Shown here: positions 8,299-16,920 of the stretch, piece after piece
How the letters are laid out: each line of letters starts with the position of its first letter
Position numbering within the stretch: the stretch's first letter is position 1
Assembly: GCF_902705885.1 (NCBI RefSeq)
Contig: NZ_CACSIP010000023.1
Coordinates: 187,268 to 251,267, forward strand
DNA from: Mycolicibacterium austroafricanum
Lineage (GTDB): Bacteria > Actinomycetota > Actinomycetes > Mycobacteriales > Mycobacteriaceae
Reading direction: 5' to 3'
DNA length: 64,000 nucleotides
Program-made: the position numbers and the translations under genes
Notes under the pieces: model-generated
Databases searched by the model: none
What the model saw: only the letters and a program-made list of their open reading frames with translations
Told to the model about the DNA's origin: nothing

Positions 8299-8760
8299 CT
8301 AGGTGTCCCCTGGTGGCGTCACACCCCAGATGGCACCGGCCTGTACGGGGTTGACGCGCATTCCGTGACCGCCGACGTCATAGGTGATCAGAGTCCGGAG
8401 GTCCTGGGTGGTGACCGTCCAGCCATTCGAGTGGTAGGTCTGCCCGGCGCCCAGTACGACATCTTCGGATGCGGGGCCGGGAATCGTGCCCGCCATGAAG
8501 AAGAACTCTCCGCTGCCCCGCACCGCGGCGAGATTGAGCGGCGCCTGCGACACGGCGAACGGGGTGCCGTCTGTCCTCCCGCAGATGGCCATCGGGCGGC
8601 CACCTTCCCCGTACGCCTCGGAACTGAACAGACACCGGATCTGCCCGTCCTGGACGCGGATGGTCCGATCACCCTCGGCGGCGACCGCCAGCGGAGCCGA
8701 CGGACAGGCGCCGAGGACGACCAGCGCCGCCGACGCTCCGGCAACAACACGACCAATCAT
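8299..8760 (-). CDS. Secreted protein of unknown function
   Basis: 153 residues from ATG 8760, which is preceded by GGTGGAGA. The first 30 residues form a signal peptide ending near AVAAEG. The mature part is small, with two cysteines (CLF and ICG) and a C-terminal beta-rich region resembling mycobacterial exported proteins. A longer in-frame reading upstream to 9099 overlaps ilvD and is rejected because of the clear RBS and signal peptide. Likely transcribed with the serine protease that follows it. Function unknown. Confidence 0.75.
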   Translation of the reverse strand: MIGRVVAGASAALVVLGACPSAPLAVAAEGDRTIRVQDGQIRCLFSSEAYGEGGRPMAICGRTDGTPFAVSQAPLNLAAVRGSGEFFFMAGTIPGPASEDVVLGAGQTYHSNGWTVTTQDLRTLITYDVGGHGMRVNPVQAGAIWGVTPPGDT

Positions 8761-8845
8761 GAAATCTCCACCGGATGAGCCAACTCCAAGAGGCGATGTT
8801 CTCACGTTCCCGTTGGGCGCACGGACGTAACGGTCGGACTGCCCC

Positions 8846-10606
8846 TCAGCTGCAGACGGCGCCCACCGCGGCCGAGCCGACCAGCTTCGTGTACTTGGCC
8901 AGCACGCCGGTCTTGTACACCGGCGGCAGCGGTTCGAAGCCCGCCTTGCGGGACTCGAATTCGTCGACGTCGACGAGCACGTCCAACGTGCCCTTGCCGA
9001 CATCGAGTCGGATGCGGTCGCCGTCCCGCACGAAGGCGATCGGACCGCCGTCCACCGCCTCGGGGGCGACGTGCCCGACGCACAGCCCGGTCGTCCCACC
9101 GGAGAACCGGCCGTCGGTCATCAGCAGCACGTCCTTGCCCAGGCCCGCGCCCTTGATCGCGCCGGTGATGGCGAGCATCTCCCGCATCCCCGGGCCGCCC
9201 TTGGGGCCCTCGTAGCGGATGACGACCACGTCGCCGTGCGTGATCGTGCCGTCCTCCAGGGCGTCCAGGGCCGCCCGTTCACGCTCGAAAACCCTTGCGG
9301 TGCCCTCGAAGACGTCGGAGTCGAAGCCCGCCGACTTCACCACCGCGCCCTCGGGCGCCAGCGATCCGTGCAGGATCGTGATACCGCCGGTGGGGTGGAT
9401 CGGATTGTTCATCGCCCGCAGCACCTTGCCGTCCGGGTCCGGCGGCTCGATGTGGGCGAGGTTCTCCGCCATCGTCTGGCCCGTCACCGTCAGGCAATCC
9501 CCGTGCAGCAGACCGGCATCCAGCAGCGCCTTCATCACCACGGGCACGCCGCCGATCTCGTCGACGTGTTTCATCACGTACGCCCCGAACGGTTTGACGT
9601 CGGCCAGGTGCGGCACCCGCTGCCCGACGCGGGTGAAATCCTCCAGGGACAGCTTGACGTTCGCCTCCCAGGCGATGGCCAGCAGATGCAGCACGGCGTT
9701 GGTGGAACCGCCGAACGCCATGACGACCGCGATGGCGTTCTCGAACGCCTCCTTGGTCAGGATGTCGCGGGCGGTGATGCCCCGGCGCAGCATCTCGACC
9801 ACGGCCTCACCGGATCTGCGTGCGTACTCTTCGCGCCGCTTGTCGATCGCCACCGGGGATGCGCTGCCCGGCAACGACATCCCCAGAGCCTCGGCCGCCG
9901 AGGCCATCGTGTTGGCGGTGTACATGCCGCCGCAGGCCCCCTCGCCCGGACAGATGGCGCGCTCGATGATGTCGACGTCCTCCCGCGACATCAGCCCGCG
10001 CGAACACGCCCCGACCGCCTCGAAGGCGTCGATGATCGTGACTTCCTTCTCGCTGCCGTCGGTGAGTTTGGCGACGCCCGGCATGATCGAACCGTTGTAG
10101 AAGAACACCGAGGCCAGGTCGAGGCGGGCCGCGGCCATCAGCATGCCCGGGATCGACTTGTCGCATCCGGCCAGCAGCACCGTGCCGTCGAGGCGTTCGG
10201 CCTGCACCACCGTCTCGACGCTGTCGGCGATCACCTCTCGCGAGACGAGGGAGAAGTGCATGCCTTCGTGGCCCATCGAAATGCCGTCGGACACCGAGAT
10301 GGTGCCGAACTCCAGCGGATAGCCGCCGCCGGCGTGAACGCCGCCTTTGACCGCCTGCGCCAGCCGCTGCAGCGACATGTTGCACGGCGTGATCTCGTTC
10401 CACGACGATCCGACGCCGATCTGCGGTTTGACCCAGTCGTCGTCGGTCATGCCGACCGCTCGGAGCATGCCGCGGGCGGCTGTTCTTTCGAGGCCGTCGG
10501 TGACGTCGCGGCTGCGAGGTTTTATGTCGGGCGCCGATGAGCCGCTTGCGCGAAGAGCATCGGAATCCGCCCGACGGGCGGCTTCACTGTCGGGACCTGA
10601 GGGCAT
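8846..10606 (-). CDS. ilvD: Dihydroxy-acid dehydratase
   Basis: 586 residues. It dehydrates 2,3-dihydroxy-isovalerate and -methylvalerate in valine, leucine and isoleucine synthesis. The Fe-S cysteines are present at C75 (TPCN), C148 (AGCDK) and C225 (GACGG), and the catalytic serine loop is TDGRFSGG. The start at ATG 10606 gives MPSGPDSEAA; the in-frame reading further upstream to 10672 covers the next promoter and is rejected. The N-terminus looks about 11 residues longer than M. tuberculosis IlvD (Rv0189c, recalled); that extra stretch coincides with a repeat copy at 10534-10562. It is divergent from the copper-responsive lipoprotein gene. Confidence 0.95.
   Translation of the reverse strand: MPSGPDSEAARRADSDALRASGSSAPDIKPRSRDVTDGLERTAARGMLRAVGMTDDDWVKPQIGVGSSWNEITPCNMSLQRLAQAVKGGVHAGGGYPLEFGTISVSDGISMGHEGMHFSLVSREVIADSVETVVQAERLDGTVLLAGCDKSIPGMLMAAARLDLASVFFYNGSIMPGVAKLTDGSEKEVTIIDAFEAVGACSRGLMSREDVDIIERAICPGEGACGGMYTANTMASAAEALGMSLPGSASPVAIDKRREEYARRSGEAVVEMLRRGITARDILTKEAFENAIAVVMAFGGSTNAVLHLLAIAWEANVKLSLEDFTRVGQRVPHLADVKPFGAYVMKHVDEIGGVPVVMKALLDAGLLHGDCLTVTGQTMAENLAHIEPPDPDGKVLRAMNNPIHPTGGITILHGSLAPEGAVVKSAGFDSDVFEGTARVFERERAALDALEDGTITHGDVVVIRYEGPKGGPGMREMLAITGAIKGAGLGKDVLLMTDGRFSGGTTGLCVGHVAPEAVDGGPIAFVRDGDRIRLDVGKGTLDVLVDVDEFESRKAGFEPLPPVYKTGVLAKYTKLVGSAAVGAVCS
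10534..10562 (+). repeat. Diverged copy of the 25-nt mycobacterial repeat, inside ilvD
   Basis: The sequence matches the tandem repeat at 49022-49079 (core gcttgcgcgaagagca) with one inserted base. It lies antisense within the N-terminal coding region of ilvD and is translated there as part of an extra segment of about 11 residues. Confidence 0.75.
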
Positions 10607-10654
10607 ACGCCCAAGTATGCCCCCGGGTAATTCCCCCGGCCAAACCGATATGAA

Positions 10655-10669
10655 TACCCCCTCGGGGTA
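10655..10669 (+). promoter_or_regulatory. CsoR/RicR-type copper operator
   Basis: Perfect dyad TACCCC-CTC-GGGGTA, the GC-rich form recognised by CsoR-family copper repressors, 16 bases upstream of the DUF305 lipoprotein start. A candidate -10 TAAGCT (10674-10679) would place the transcript start at or near the ATG at 10686. The repressor encoded two genes downstream is the obvious ligand. Confidence 0.8.
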
Positions 10670-10685
10670 CAAGTAAGCTGGTCAC

Positions 10686-11333
10686 ATGCGTTCGATCCCC
10701 ACCCGCCTGTCGGCCGCGTTCGCGGCGGTGCTCGCGGCGTTCCTCCTGGCGGCATGCGGCGGCTCGGCCGATTCGGCCGGCGACGGTGCGGGGCCCGAAA
10801 TCCCCGAGACGCCGGTGATCACCGGCGAGCCCGCAGGTTACAACGCCGACGATGTCTCGTTCGCCACCAACATGGTCACCCACCACAAGCAGGCCATCGA
10901 CCTGTCGAAGCTGGTCCCCGAGCGTTCCGAGAACCCCGAACTGGCAGCACTGGCAAATCAGATCGCCGCGGTGCAGCAACCCGAGATCAACATCATGAAC
11001 GTGTTCCTGGTGCAGTGGAACGAGAACCCCGAGGCCGCCAGTGACACCGGGGAGGACGGCAGCGCGGAGGGCCATGCCGGACACGGCCAGCCCATGCAGG
11101 GCATGGTCGACGACGCGACGATGACGAAGTTGGAGTCGCTGCGCGGTACGGAGTTCGACAGACTTTGGCTGGAGTCGATGATCAGCCACCACCAGGGCGC
11201 CGTCGAGATGGCCAAGGCCGAGATCGCCCACGGCAAGAACGTCGACGCCATCGCCATGGCCAAGACGATGGTGGCGACGCAGGAGGCCGAGATCGTGCAG
11301 ATGAAACAGATGCTGGAGGGCGGCAGGCCGTGA
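10686..11333 (+). CDS. DUF305 lipoprotein, copper-associated
   Basis: 215 residues. A lipoprotein signal peptide ends at LAAC (Cys24). Two DUF305 metal-binding motifs follow: MVTHHKQAIDL near residue 62 and MISHHQGAVEM near residue 165, separated by a His/Gly/Met-rich linker (EGHAGHGQPMQGM). DUF305 proteins are ferritin-like helical proteins often induced by copper. Here the gene carries a CsoR-type operator at its promoter and overlaps the repressor gene by 4 bp, which strongly suggests a copper-responsive operon. It is probably anchored on the outer face of the membrane and may buffer Cu(I). Confidence 0.88.
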   Translation: MRSIPTRLSAAFAAVLAAFLLAACGGSADSAGDGAGPEIPETPVITGEPAGYNADDVSFATNMVTHHKQAIDLSKLVPERSENPELAALANQIAAVQQPEINIMNVFLVQWNENPEAASDTGEDGSAEGHAGHGQPMQGMVDDATMTKLESLRGTEFDRLWLESMISHHQGAVEMAKAEIAHGKNVDAIAMAKTMVATQEAEIVQMKQMLEGGRP

Positions 11334-11671
11334 GTGAGAACCCACACGCGGGGAGAGCCGAGGGGGCGGCCGGCACCGGTGACGCGAACCTGCACGGCTA
11401 CTCGGCGCAGAAAGAGAACTACGCCAAGCGGCTGCGTCGGATCGAGGGGCAGGTCCGCGGGATCGCGAAGATGATCGACGAGGACAAGTACTGCATCGAC
11501 GTCCTCACCCAGATCAGCGCCGTCAACAGCGCACTGCAGTCGGTGGCGCTCGGGCTGCTGGACGAGCATCTCGGCCACTGCGTCACCCACGCCGTCGAAG
11601 CGGGGGGGTCCGAGGCGGACGCGAAGCTGGCCGAGGCGTCCGCGGCTATCGCCCGGCTGGTCCGGTCCTGA
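11330..11671 (+). CDS. ricR: CsoR-family copper-sensing repressor (RicR-like, Rv0190)
   Basis: 113 residues from GTG 11330, coupled to the upstream lipoprotein gene. It is an all-helical CsoR/RcnR-type repressor with the copper ligand set C55-H80-C84 (DKYCIDVL, DEHLGHC). Copper binding releases the protein from GGGGTA-type operators, such as the one at 10655-10669. It closely resembles M. tuberculosis RicR (Rv0190) from memory, with an extended N-terminus. RicR controls a dispersed copper regulon, so other targets probably exist outside the window. Confidence 0.92.
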   Translation: MSENPHAGRAEGAAGTGDANLHGYSAQKENYAKRLRRIEGQVRGIAKMIDEDKYCIDVLTQISAVNSALQSVALGLLDEHLGHCVTHAVEAGGSEADAKLAEASAAIARLVRS

Positions 11672-11672
11672 G

Positions 11673-11972
11673 CTAGAGCTCGAGCGCCTGCTCGATGCGC
11701 TGCACCTTCGCGGTGAGCTGACCGGTGTGGCCGGGCCGGATATCGGCCTTGAGCACCAGACTGACCCGCGGTGCCGCAGCGGCGACGGCATCAACCGCCT
11801 GTTTGACGACCGCCATCACCTCGTCCCACTCACCCTCGATGTTGGTGAACATCGCGTTGGTCTCGTTGGGCAAGCCCGAGGCCCGCACCACCCGGACCGC
11901 CTCGGCGACCGCGTCGCCGACGCCGCCGGTCTCGTCGCCTCCGGAGGGACTGATGCTGAACGCCACGATCAT
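11673..11972 (-). CDS. Thiamine-binding MTH1187/YkoF-like protein
   Basis: 99 residues from ATG 11972. The pattern MIVAFSISPSGG, a conserved GEWDEVM segment and a ferredoxin-like alpha/beta fold match the MTH1187/YqgV (DUF77) family, small cytoplasmic proteins linked to thiamine or pyrimidine-moiety binding. It is convergent with ricR, with one base between the stops, and lies downstream of the 14-bp stem-loop at 11985-12027. No thiamine genes or riboswitch are nearby, so the ligand is uncertain. Confidence 0.78.
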   Translation of the reverse strand: MIVAFSISPSGGDETGGVGDAVAEAVRVVRASGLPNETNAMFTNIEGEWDEVMAVVKQAVDAVAAAAPRVSLVLKADIRPGHTGQLTAKVQRIEQALEL

Positions 11973-11984
11973 GAGCCCGAGAGT

Positions 11985-12027
11985 ACGGTTTGTGACGCCG
12001 CCACTCGAGGAACGCGTCACAAACCGT
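11985..12027. repeat. Perfect 14-bp inverted repeat between divergent genes
   Basis: Arms 11985-11998 (acggtttgtgacgc) and 12014-12027 are exactly complementary across a 15-base loop. The element sits 12 bases upstream of the MTH1187-type gene start and 162 bases upstream of the transpeptidase gene. No U-tract follows, so a classical terminator is unlikely. It could be an operator pair or a leader hairpin. Confidence 0.7.
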
Positions 12028-12189
12028 GCACTCGGCGTCCATACGTTCGAGACGTAACATTCCGGGGCCCGCGACCGAACATCAGTGCAGATCAGCACCC
12101 CTGGCGGTGCGGGGACAATGCGCTCGCAGGCGTGGCCGATCATCGTGCTGTGCCACACTGGACTGAGTCGCAGAACTGGAGGTACGCGC

Positions 12190-13179
12190 ATGCGGCAGCA
12201 CAAGCGACGCGGGTTGATCGCCACGACGATGGCAGCGATGGTCCTCGCGACACTGACCCTGAGCGCGCCGTCGGCGCTGGCCCAGCCTGCGCCGCCGCCG
12301 GCACCGCCGGTCGATCCGATCGTGCCGCCGGCGAACCCGTTCGTCTTCCCGCCGCCGCCACCGGCGCCGAATCCGTTCGCCCCGCTGGCGCCGCAGTCCG
12401 CGCAGCCCATGAGCATTCCCGAGGGCACCCCGGCCGGGCAGAATCCGACGCCGTTCGTCGGGGAACCGCCCTTCGTGCCGCCGTCGTTCAATCCGGTCAA
12501 CGGCTCGATCGTCGGCGCCGCCAAGCCGATCTACATCAACTTCCAGCGCCCGATCGCCAACCGGCAGATGGCCGAGGACGCGATCCACATCTCCTCCACC
12601 CCGGCGGTGCCCGGCAGGTTCTACTGGACCAGCGACACCCAGGTGCGCTGGCGTCCGCAGGACTTCTGGCCGGCGGGCACGGTCGTCAACATCGACGCCG
12701 CCGGCACCAAGTCGAGCTTCACCGTGCCCGAGCAGTTGGTCGCGACGATCGACGACAACACCAAGCAGATGGAAATCATGCGTGACGGTGAGCTGGTGAA
12801 GACCTTCCCGGTGTCGCTCGGCAAGACCGGCTACGAGACCAAGAACGGCACCTACTACGTGCTGGAGAAGTTCGACGACATCGTGATGGACTCCTCCACC
12901 TACGGGGTGCCGGTCGACGACCCGTCCGGTGAGGGCTACAAGCTCAAGGTCAAGGACGCGGTCCGCATCGACAACAGCGGCATCTTCGTGCACGGCGCGC
13001 CATGGTCGGAGGGTTCGCAGGGGTACAGCAACGTCAGCCACGGCTGCATCAACCTCAGCGCAGAGGACGCGGCGTGGTTCAAGCAGAACTTCGGCAGCGG
13101 TGACGCGGTCGTCATCAAGAACACCGACGGCGGCATGTACACCCAGCCCGACGGTGCGTCGGATTGGCAGATGTTCTGA
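12190..13179 (+). CDS. L,D-transpeptidase with Ig-like domain (Rv0192/LdtMt4-like)
   Basis: 329 residues from ATG 12190 with GGAGG upstream. A signal peptide ends near ALA-QP at residue 31, followed by a Pro/Ala-rich wall-spanning linker (32-90), an Ig-like domain (about 95-180) and a YkuD catalytic domain (about 185-315). The active-site motif SHGCINLS contains His284 and Cys286, with a second conserved histidine in FVHGAPW. Such enzymes make 3-3 crosslinks in peptidoglycan or attach proteins and are inhibited by carbapenems. Locus order next to ricR matches Rv0190-Rv0192. The exact paralogue label is by synteny and recalled similarity. Confidence 0.9.
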   Translation: MRQHKRRGLIATTMAAMVLATLTLSAPSALAQPAPPPAPPVDPIVPPANPFVFPPPPPAPNPFAPLAPQSAQPMSIPEGTPAGQNPTPFVGEPPFVPPSFNPVNGSIVGAAKPIYINFQRPIANRQMAEDAIHISSTPAVPGRFYWTSDTQVRWRPQDFWPAGTVVNIDAAGTKSSFTVPEQLVATIDDNTKQMEIMRDGELVKTFPVSLGKTGYETKNGTYYVLEKFDDIVMDSSTYGVPVDDPSGEGYKLKVKDAVRIDNSGIFVHGAPWSEGSQGYSNVSHGCINLSAEDAAWFKQNFGSGDAVVIKNTDGGMYTQPDGASDWQMF

Positions 13180-13284
13180 GCGGATAGCTCGCTCGCTTTC
13201 CCGGCGGGCGGTGTGCGCACCGTGCCACGATGAGGGCAGGTCGATGGCCGTCCCGGCCGTCGGCATTCACCTGAGGGTGGGCCG

Positions 13285-14220
13285 ATGCCCAGTGACACCA
13301 AGGCGGTAGCACGCACCGGTGCCGCGATCGTGCTGGTGCTGCTCGCCATTCTCGCGTTGCGCGGCCACTTGCCCGGCTCCGAGATCGCTACCGAACCTGC
13401 CGAACCCACACCCGACGGTCCGGGGAACGTCATCGCCGTCCTCGCCATGCTGGGCGTCTCGATCGCCATCATCGCGATCTCGATCGCCGCCCAGTCGCGT
13501 CGCCGGCCCGCCGCCCCGGGGGCCGGGCAACCGCGCGGCTACCGCAGTGAACGCGTCGGCCCGCGGTGGCGGCTGCTGGTGATCGCCGCGGCCGGTCTGC
13601 TCGTCTGGCTGCTGCTGGTACTGCTGCTGACGCGGTGGGGAGCCGGGCTCACGGTCGGCGAATTGCCCGACCCCGACCCCGGCGCCACGGAGGAGGCGGG
13701 CAGCGTCGACGCCGCGCCACCGGAGGGGCGCCGTGACGGCGGCGGCGACGATGTGTTCGGTTACCTTGCGGCGGCCACCGTCGCACTGCTTGTCCTCGCC
13801 GTGATCGCGACGGTTCTGGGACGTCGGCGAATCCGGACCCCGGCGACCGAACTCGCCGCCCCGGAGGAGGGACCGCATACGGTGCGGCCCGCAGGCCCGG
13901 ATCTGGCCAGGGCGACCGAACTGGGGCTGGCCGAGATCGGCGACCGCAGCCGTGACCCGCGGGAAGCCATCATCGCCTGTTATTCGGCGATGGAACGCGA
14001 ACTGGAGAAATCGCCGGGCACCACCCCGCAGCTCTCCGACACCCCCTCGGAAGTGCTGGCGCGGGCGGTCACGCGCCTCGCACTGCACGCCGACCACGCC
14101 GCCGAACTGGTCGACCTGTTCGAAGAGGCCCGATTCAGCCCGCACGTGATGAACGAGGGTCACCGCGCGGCCGCAGTCCGAGCGCTGCGTCTGGTGCAGC
14201 AGGAACTGCCGGTCCCATGA
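13285..14220 (+). CDS. DUF4129-domain membrane protein
   Basis: 311 residues. Three or more hydrophobic segments lie at about 10-25, 50-68, 97-115 and 155-172, followed by a cytoplasmic C-terminal domain with the DUF4129 pattern (REAIIACYSAMERELE, TPSEVLARA, LVDLFEEARFS, each seen as short motifs). DUF4129 proteins accompany MoxR and DUF58 proteins and are thought to take part in envelope or maturation complexes. It is the first of five genes whose starts overlap the preceding stops, implying one stoichiometric operon. RBS GAGGGTGG precedes the ATG. Confidence 0.85.
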   Translation: MPSDTKAVARTGAAIVLVLLAILALRGHLPGSEIATEPAEPTPDGPGNVIAVLAMLGVSIAIIAISIAAQSRRRPAAPGAGQPRGYRSERVGPRWRLLVIAAAGLLVWLLLVLLLTRWGAGLTVGELPDPDPGATEEAGSVDAAPPEGRRDGGGDDVFGYLAAATVALLVLAVIATVLGRRRIRTPATELAAPEEGPHTVRPAGPDLARATELGLAEIGDRSRDPREAIIACYSAMERELEKSPGTTPQLSDTPSEVLARAVTRLALHADHAAELVDLFEEARFSPHVMNEGHRAAAVRALRLVQQELPVP

Positions 14221-14702
14221 AGAAGCTGGTGTTCAGTGGGGTCTTCCTGGTGGTGGCGGTGCAGCTGCTGGCCGTCACCCAGCTCGACCGGACCCTGGTG
14301 CTGGGGGTGACGGGGGTGGCGCTCGGTGGTGTGCTCGCCGCTGTTCGATGGCATCTGACCCATCACGCCGCCGACACCTTCGACGACGCCCGGGCCGACG
14401 ACTCCGGTGCGTCCCTGCGGCGCTGGCTGACCCGCACCGAGACGCTGATCTCCTGGTCGGAGTCCTCGCGTTCGGACTGGGACCGCCGACTGCGCCCGAT
14501 GCTGGCACGCCAGTTCGAGCTCGCTGCCGGGCAGCGGAAAGCCAAGGACCCGAAAGCGTTTCATGCCACCGGCCGGATGCTCTTCGGCGACCAACTCTGG
14601 CAATGGGTCGATCCGGAGAACATCTCGCGGACCGGTGGAACGGAGCCCGGACCCGGTCGTGAGGCGCTCCACGACATCCTGGAACGTCTGGAGCGGCTGT
14701 GA
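14217..14702 (+). CDS. Membrane protein of the MoxR/DUF58 operon
   Basis: 161 residues, ATG overlapping the previous stop (ATGA). Two hydrophobic spans at about residues 5-20 and 24-41 form a hairpin; the remainder is a soluble helical tail rich in Arg, Asp and Trp. No named domain is apparent. Conserved position between the DUF4129 gene and the MoxR ATPase indicates a structural partner of that membrane complex. Confidence 0.75.
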   Translation: MKKLVFSGVFLVVAVQLLAVTQLDRTLVLGVTGVALGGVLAAVRWHLTHHAADTFDDARADDSGASLRRWLTRTETLISWSESSRSDWDRRLRPMLARQFELAAGQRKAKDPKAFHATGRMLFGDQLWQWVDPENISRTGGTEPGPGREALHDILERLERL

Positions 14703-15670
14703 CACAACAGCTCGAACCCGCAGCCACCACCGCACTGTGCGAATCGGTGCTCGACGAGATCGGCCGAGTGGTGGTCGGCAAGCGCCGGGCGCTCAACCTG
14801 ATCCTGACCACCGTGCTCGCCCGAGGCCACGTCCTGGTCGAGGATCTCCCAGGTCTCGGAAAGACGTTGATCGCCAAGTCTTTCGCCGCCGCGCTGGGTC
14901 TGGAGTTCACCCGCGTGCAGTTCACCCCCGACCTGTTGCCGGCCGATCTGCTCGGGTCGACGATCTACGACATGCGTTCGGGCCGCTTCGAATTCCGCCG
15001 TGGCCCGATCTTCACCAACCTGCTGCTCGGCGACGAGATCAACCGGACGCCCCCCAAGACCCAGGCCGCGCTGCTTGAGGCGATGGCCGAGCAACAGGTC
15101 AGCATCGACGGTGCGACCCACCCGCTGCCGGTTCCTTTCCTGGTCCTGGCCACCGACAACCCGATCGAATACGAGGGAACTTATCCGCTGCCGGAGGCAC
15201 AGTTGGACCGGTTCGCGATCAGGATGGAGCTGAAGTACCTGTCCGAGCAGCAGGAGGCCACGATGCTGCGCCGCCGACTCGATCGCGGGTCGGTGCCCCC
15301 GACTGTGCATCAGGTGGTCGACGCCGGTGACGTGGTCGCCATGCAGGAGTCGGTGGAAGAGGTGACGGTCCACGACGACGTCCTGCAGTACGTGGTGTCG
15401 CTGGCCACCGCGAGCCGGCAACATCCGCAGGTCGCCGTCGGGGCCAGCCCACGCGCCGAACTCGACCTGGTGCAATTGGCGCGCGCCCACGCACTGCTGC
15501 TCGGCCGCGACTACGTGATACCCGAGGACGTCAAGGCGCTCGCCGTACCGGCGATGGCGCACCGGATCAGCTTGAAACCCGAGATGTGGGTCCGGCGGGT
15601 ACAGGGCGCCGACGTGGTCGACGAACTGCTGCGCCGCCTACCGGTACCGCGCGCCCGGGCCGCGCAGTGA
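14699..15670 (+). CDS. MoxR-family AAA+ ATPase
   Basis: 323 residues from GTG 14699. The ATPase core shows Walker A at VEDLPGLGKT (about residues 43-54), Walker B GDEINRTPPKTQ (about 111) and a sensor segment with the arginine-finger region TYPLPEAQLDRF. MoxR proteins are chaperone-like ATPases that work with DUF58/VWA partners, here encoded immediately downstream. M. tuberculosis has similar clusters at other loci, but none lies here in the Rv0192-Rv0198 interval that I recall. Confidence 0.92.
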   Translation: MTQQLEPAATTALCESVLDEIGRVVVGKRRALNLILTTVLARGHVLVEDLPGLGKTLIAKSFAAALGLEFTRVQFTPDLLPADLLGSTIYDMRSGRFEFRRGPIFTNLLLGDEINRTPPKTQAALLEAMAEQQVSIDGATHPLPVPFLVLATDNPIEYEGTYPLPEAQLDRFAIRMELKYLSEQQEATMLRRRLDRGSVPPTVHQVVDAGDVVAMQESVEEVTVHDDVLQYVVSLATASRQHPQVAVGASPRAELDLVQLARAHALLLGRDYVIPEDVKALAVPAMAHRISLKPEMWVRRVQGADVVDELLRRLPVPRARAAQ

Positions 15671-16920
15671 CCGTATCCGATGACATCGCCAGCGTCGACG
15701 TCGAATTGCGCTGGCGCGCCTCGCCGTTGGCCCGGGCAGTCGCCACGTGCGCCGGCGTCGCGGTCGTCTGCGCCCTGATCGCCGGCAGGTGGGAACTCAT
15801 TGCGTTCGCGGCGCCGCTGCTGGGTGTGTTGTGCTCCCTGGGCTGGCAGCAACCGACGCCGACCGTGACGGTCCGCGGGCAGCCGGGGTTTCAGCGCTGT
15901 TTTGAATCCGAACAGGTCCGCGTCGACGTGCACGCTGAAGCCGACGACGGCGGCACGGTCGCGCTGCACTTCTCGGTACCCGCCGGGATGGACCTGCACG
16001 ACCTCGAGCCCGGTATCGATACGGCGGTCGTCGTGCAGGCCGCACGTTGGGGGAGGTACCCGATCAGGGTCACGGTGCGGGTGCTGGGCCGCGGTGGTCT
16101 GCTGGAGGGCACCGGCACCGTCGACGCCGCCGAAGTGTGCGTATTCCCGGTGGCCCCGCCGCAGTCCACCGCGATTCCGCGCACCGATCTGCTCGACCGG
16201 CTGGGCACCCACCTCACCCGCCACTTCGGTCCCGGCGTGGAGTACGCCGACATTCGGCCGTACGTCCCCGGTGATCAGCTCCGCACCGTCAACTGGCCGG
16301 TCAGCGCGCGCCGCGGGGCGCTGCACGTCACCGAGCGGCTGACGGATCGGGCCGCTGACGTTGTGGTGCTGCTGGACACCTATCCGCAGCCTGCGGGTCC
16401 GGCCACGGCCGCCACTGAACGGACGGCACGCGGCGCCGCGCAGGTGATTCAGAGCGTGTTGCGGTTCGGCGACCGGGCCGGGCTGGTCGCGCTCGGCAGC
16501 AGAAACACCCGCTGGCTCGGCGCCGACATCGGGCAGCGGCAGTTCTATCGAATCCTCGACACCATGCTCGGTGCGGCCGACACCTTCCAGACCGCGGCGG
16601 GCAGCCTGGCCCCGAGGCCGGCCCTGCCGCCAGGAGCGATCGTCGTCGCGTTCTCCACCCTGCTCGAAACCGAATTCGCGCTGGCGCTCATCGATCTGCG
16701 CAAGCGAGGGCATCCGGTGGTCGCCGTCGACGTCCTGGAGGACTGCCCGGTCGAGGGGGTGCGCGATCCGCTGGTCCACAGGATGTGGACCCTGCAACGC
16801 TCCTTCATGTACCGCGACATGGCCACTGTGGGTGTCGACATCGTGGGCTGGCCGGGAACCGCCACGCTGGACCAGGCGATGGCGCTGGTGCCCGATCACC
16901 GCAGCGGAGCCCGGCGATGA
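15667..16920 (+). CDS. DUF58 (VWA-like) protein
   Basis: 417 residues from GTG 15667. Two membrane segments near the N-terminus (about 20-52) precede a long beta-rich part and the DUF58 core, recognised by the basic VEYADIRPYVPGDQLRTVNW motif at about residue 195. A VWA-like fold follows, with VVLLDTYPQ replacing the usual DxSxS metal-site start, so the MIDAS is probably degenerate. DUF58 proteins are the standard partners of MoxR ATPases. Coupled by overlap on both sides. Confidence 0.9.
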   Translation: MTVSDDIASVDVELRWRASPLARAVATCAGVAVVCALIAGRWELIAFAAPLLGVLCSLGWQQPTPTVTVRGQPGFQRCFESEQVRVDVHAEADDGGTVALHFSVPAGMDLHDLEPGIDTAVVVQAARWGRYPIRVTVRVLGRGGLLEGTGTVDAAEVCVFPVAPPQSTAIPRTDLLDRLGTHLTRHFGPGVEYADIRPYVPGDQLRTVNWPVSARRGALHVTERLTDRAADVVVLLDTYPQPAGPATAATERTARGAAQVIQSVLRFGDRAGLVALGSRNTRWLGADIGQRQFYRILDTMLGAADTFQTAAGSLAPRPALPPGAIVVAFSTLLETEFALALIDLRKRGHPVVAVDVLEDCPVEGVRDPLVHRMWTLQRSFMYRDMATVGVDIVGWPGTATLDQAMALVPDHRSGARR

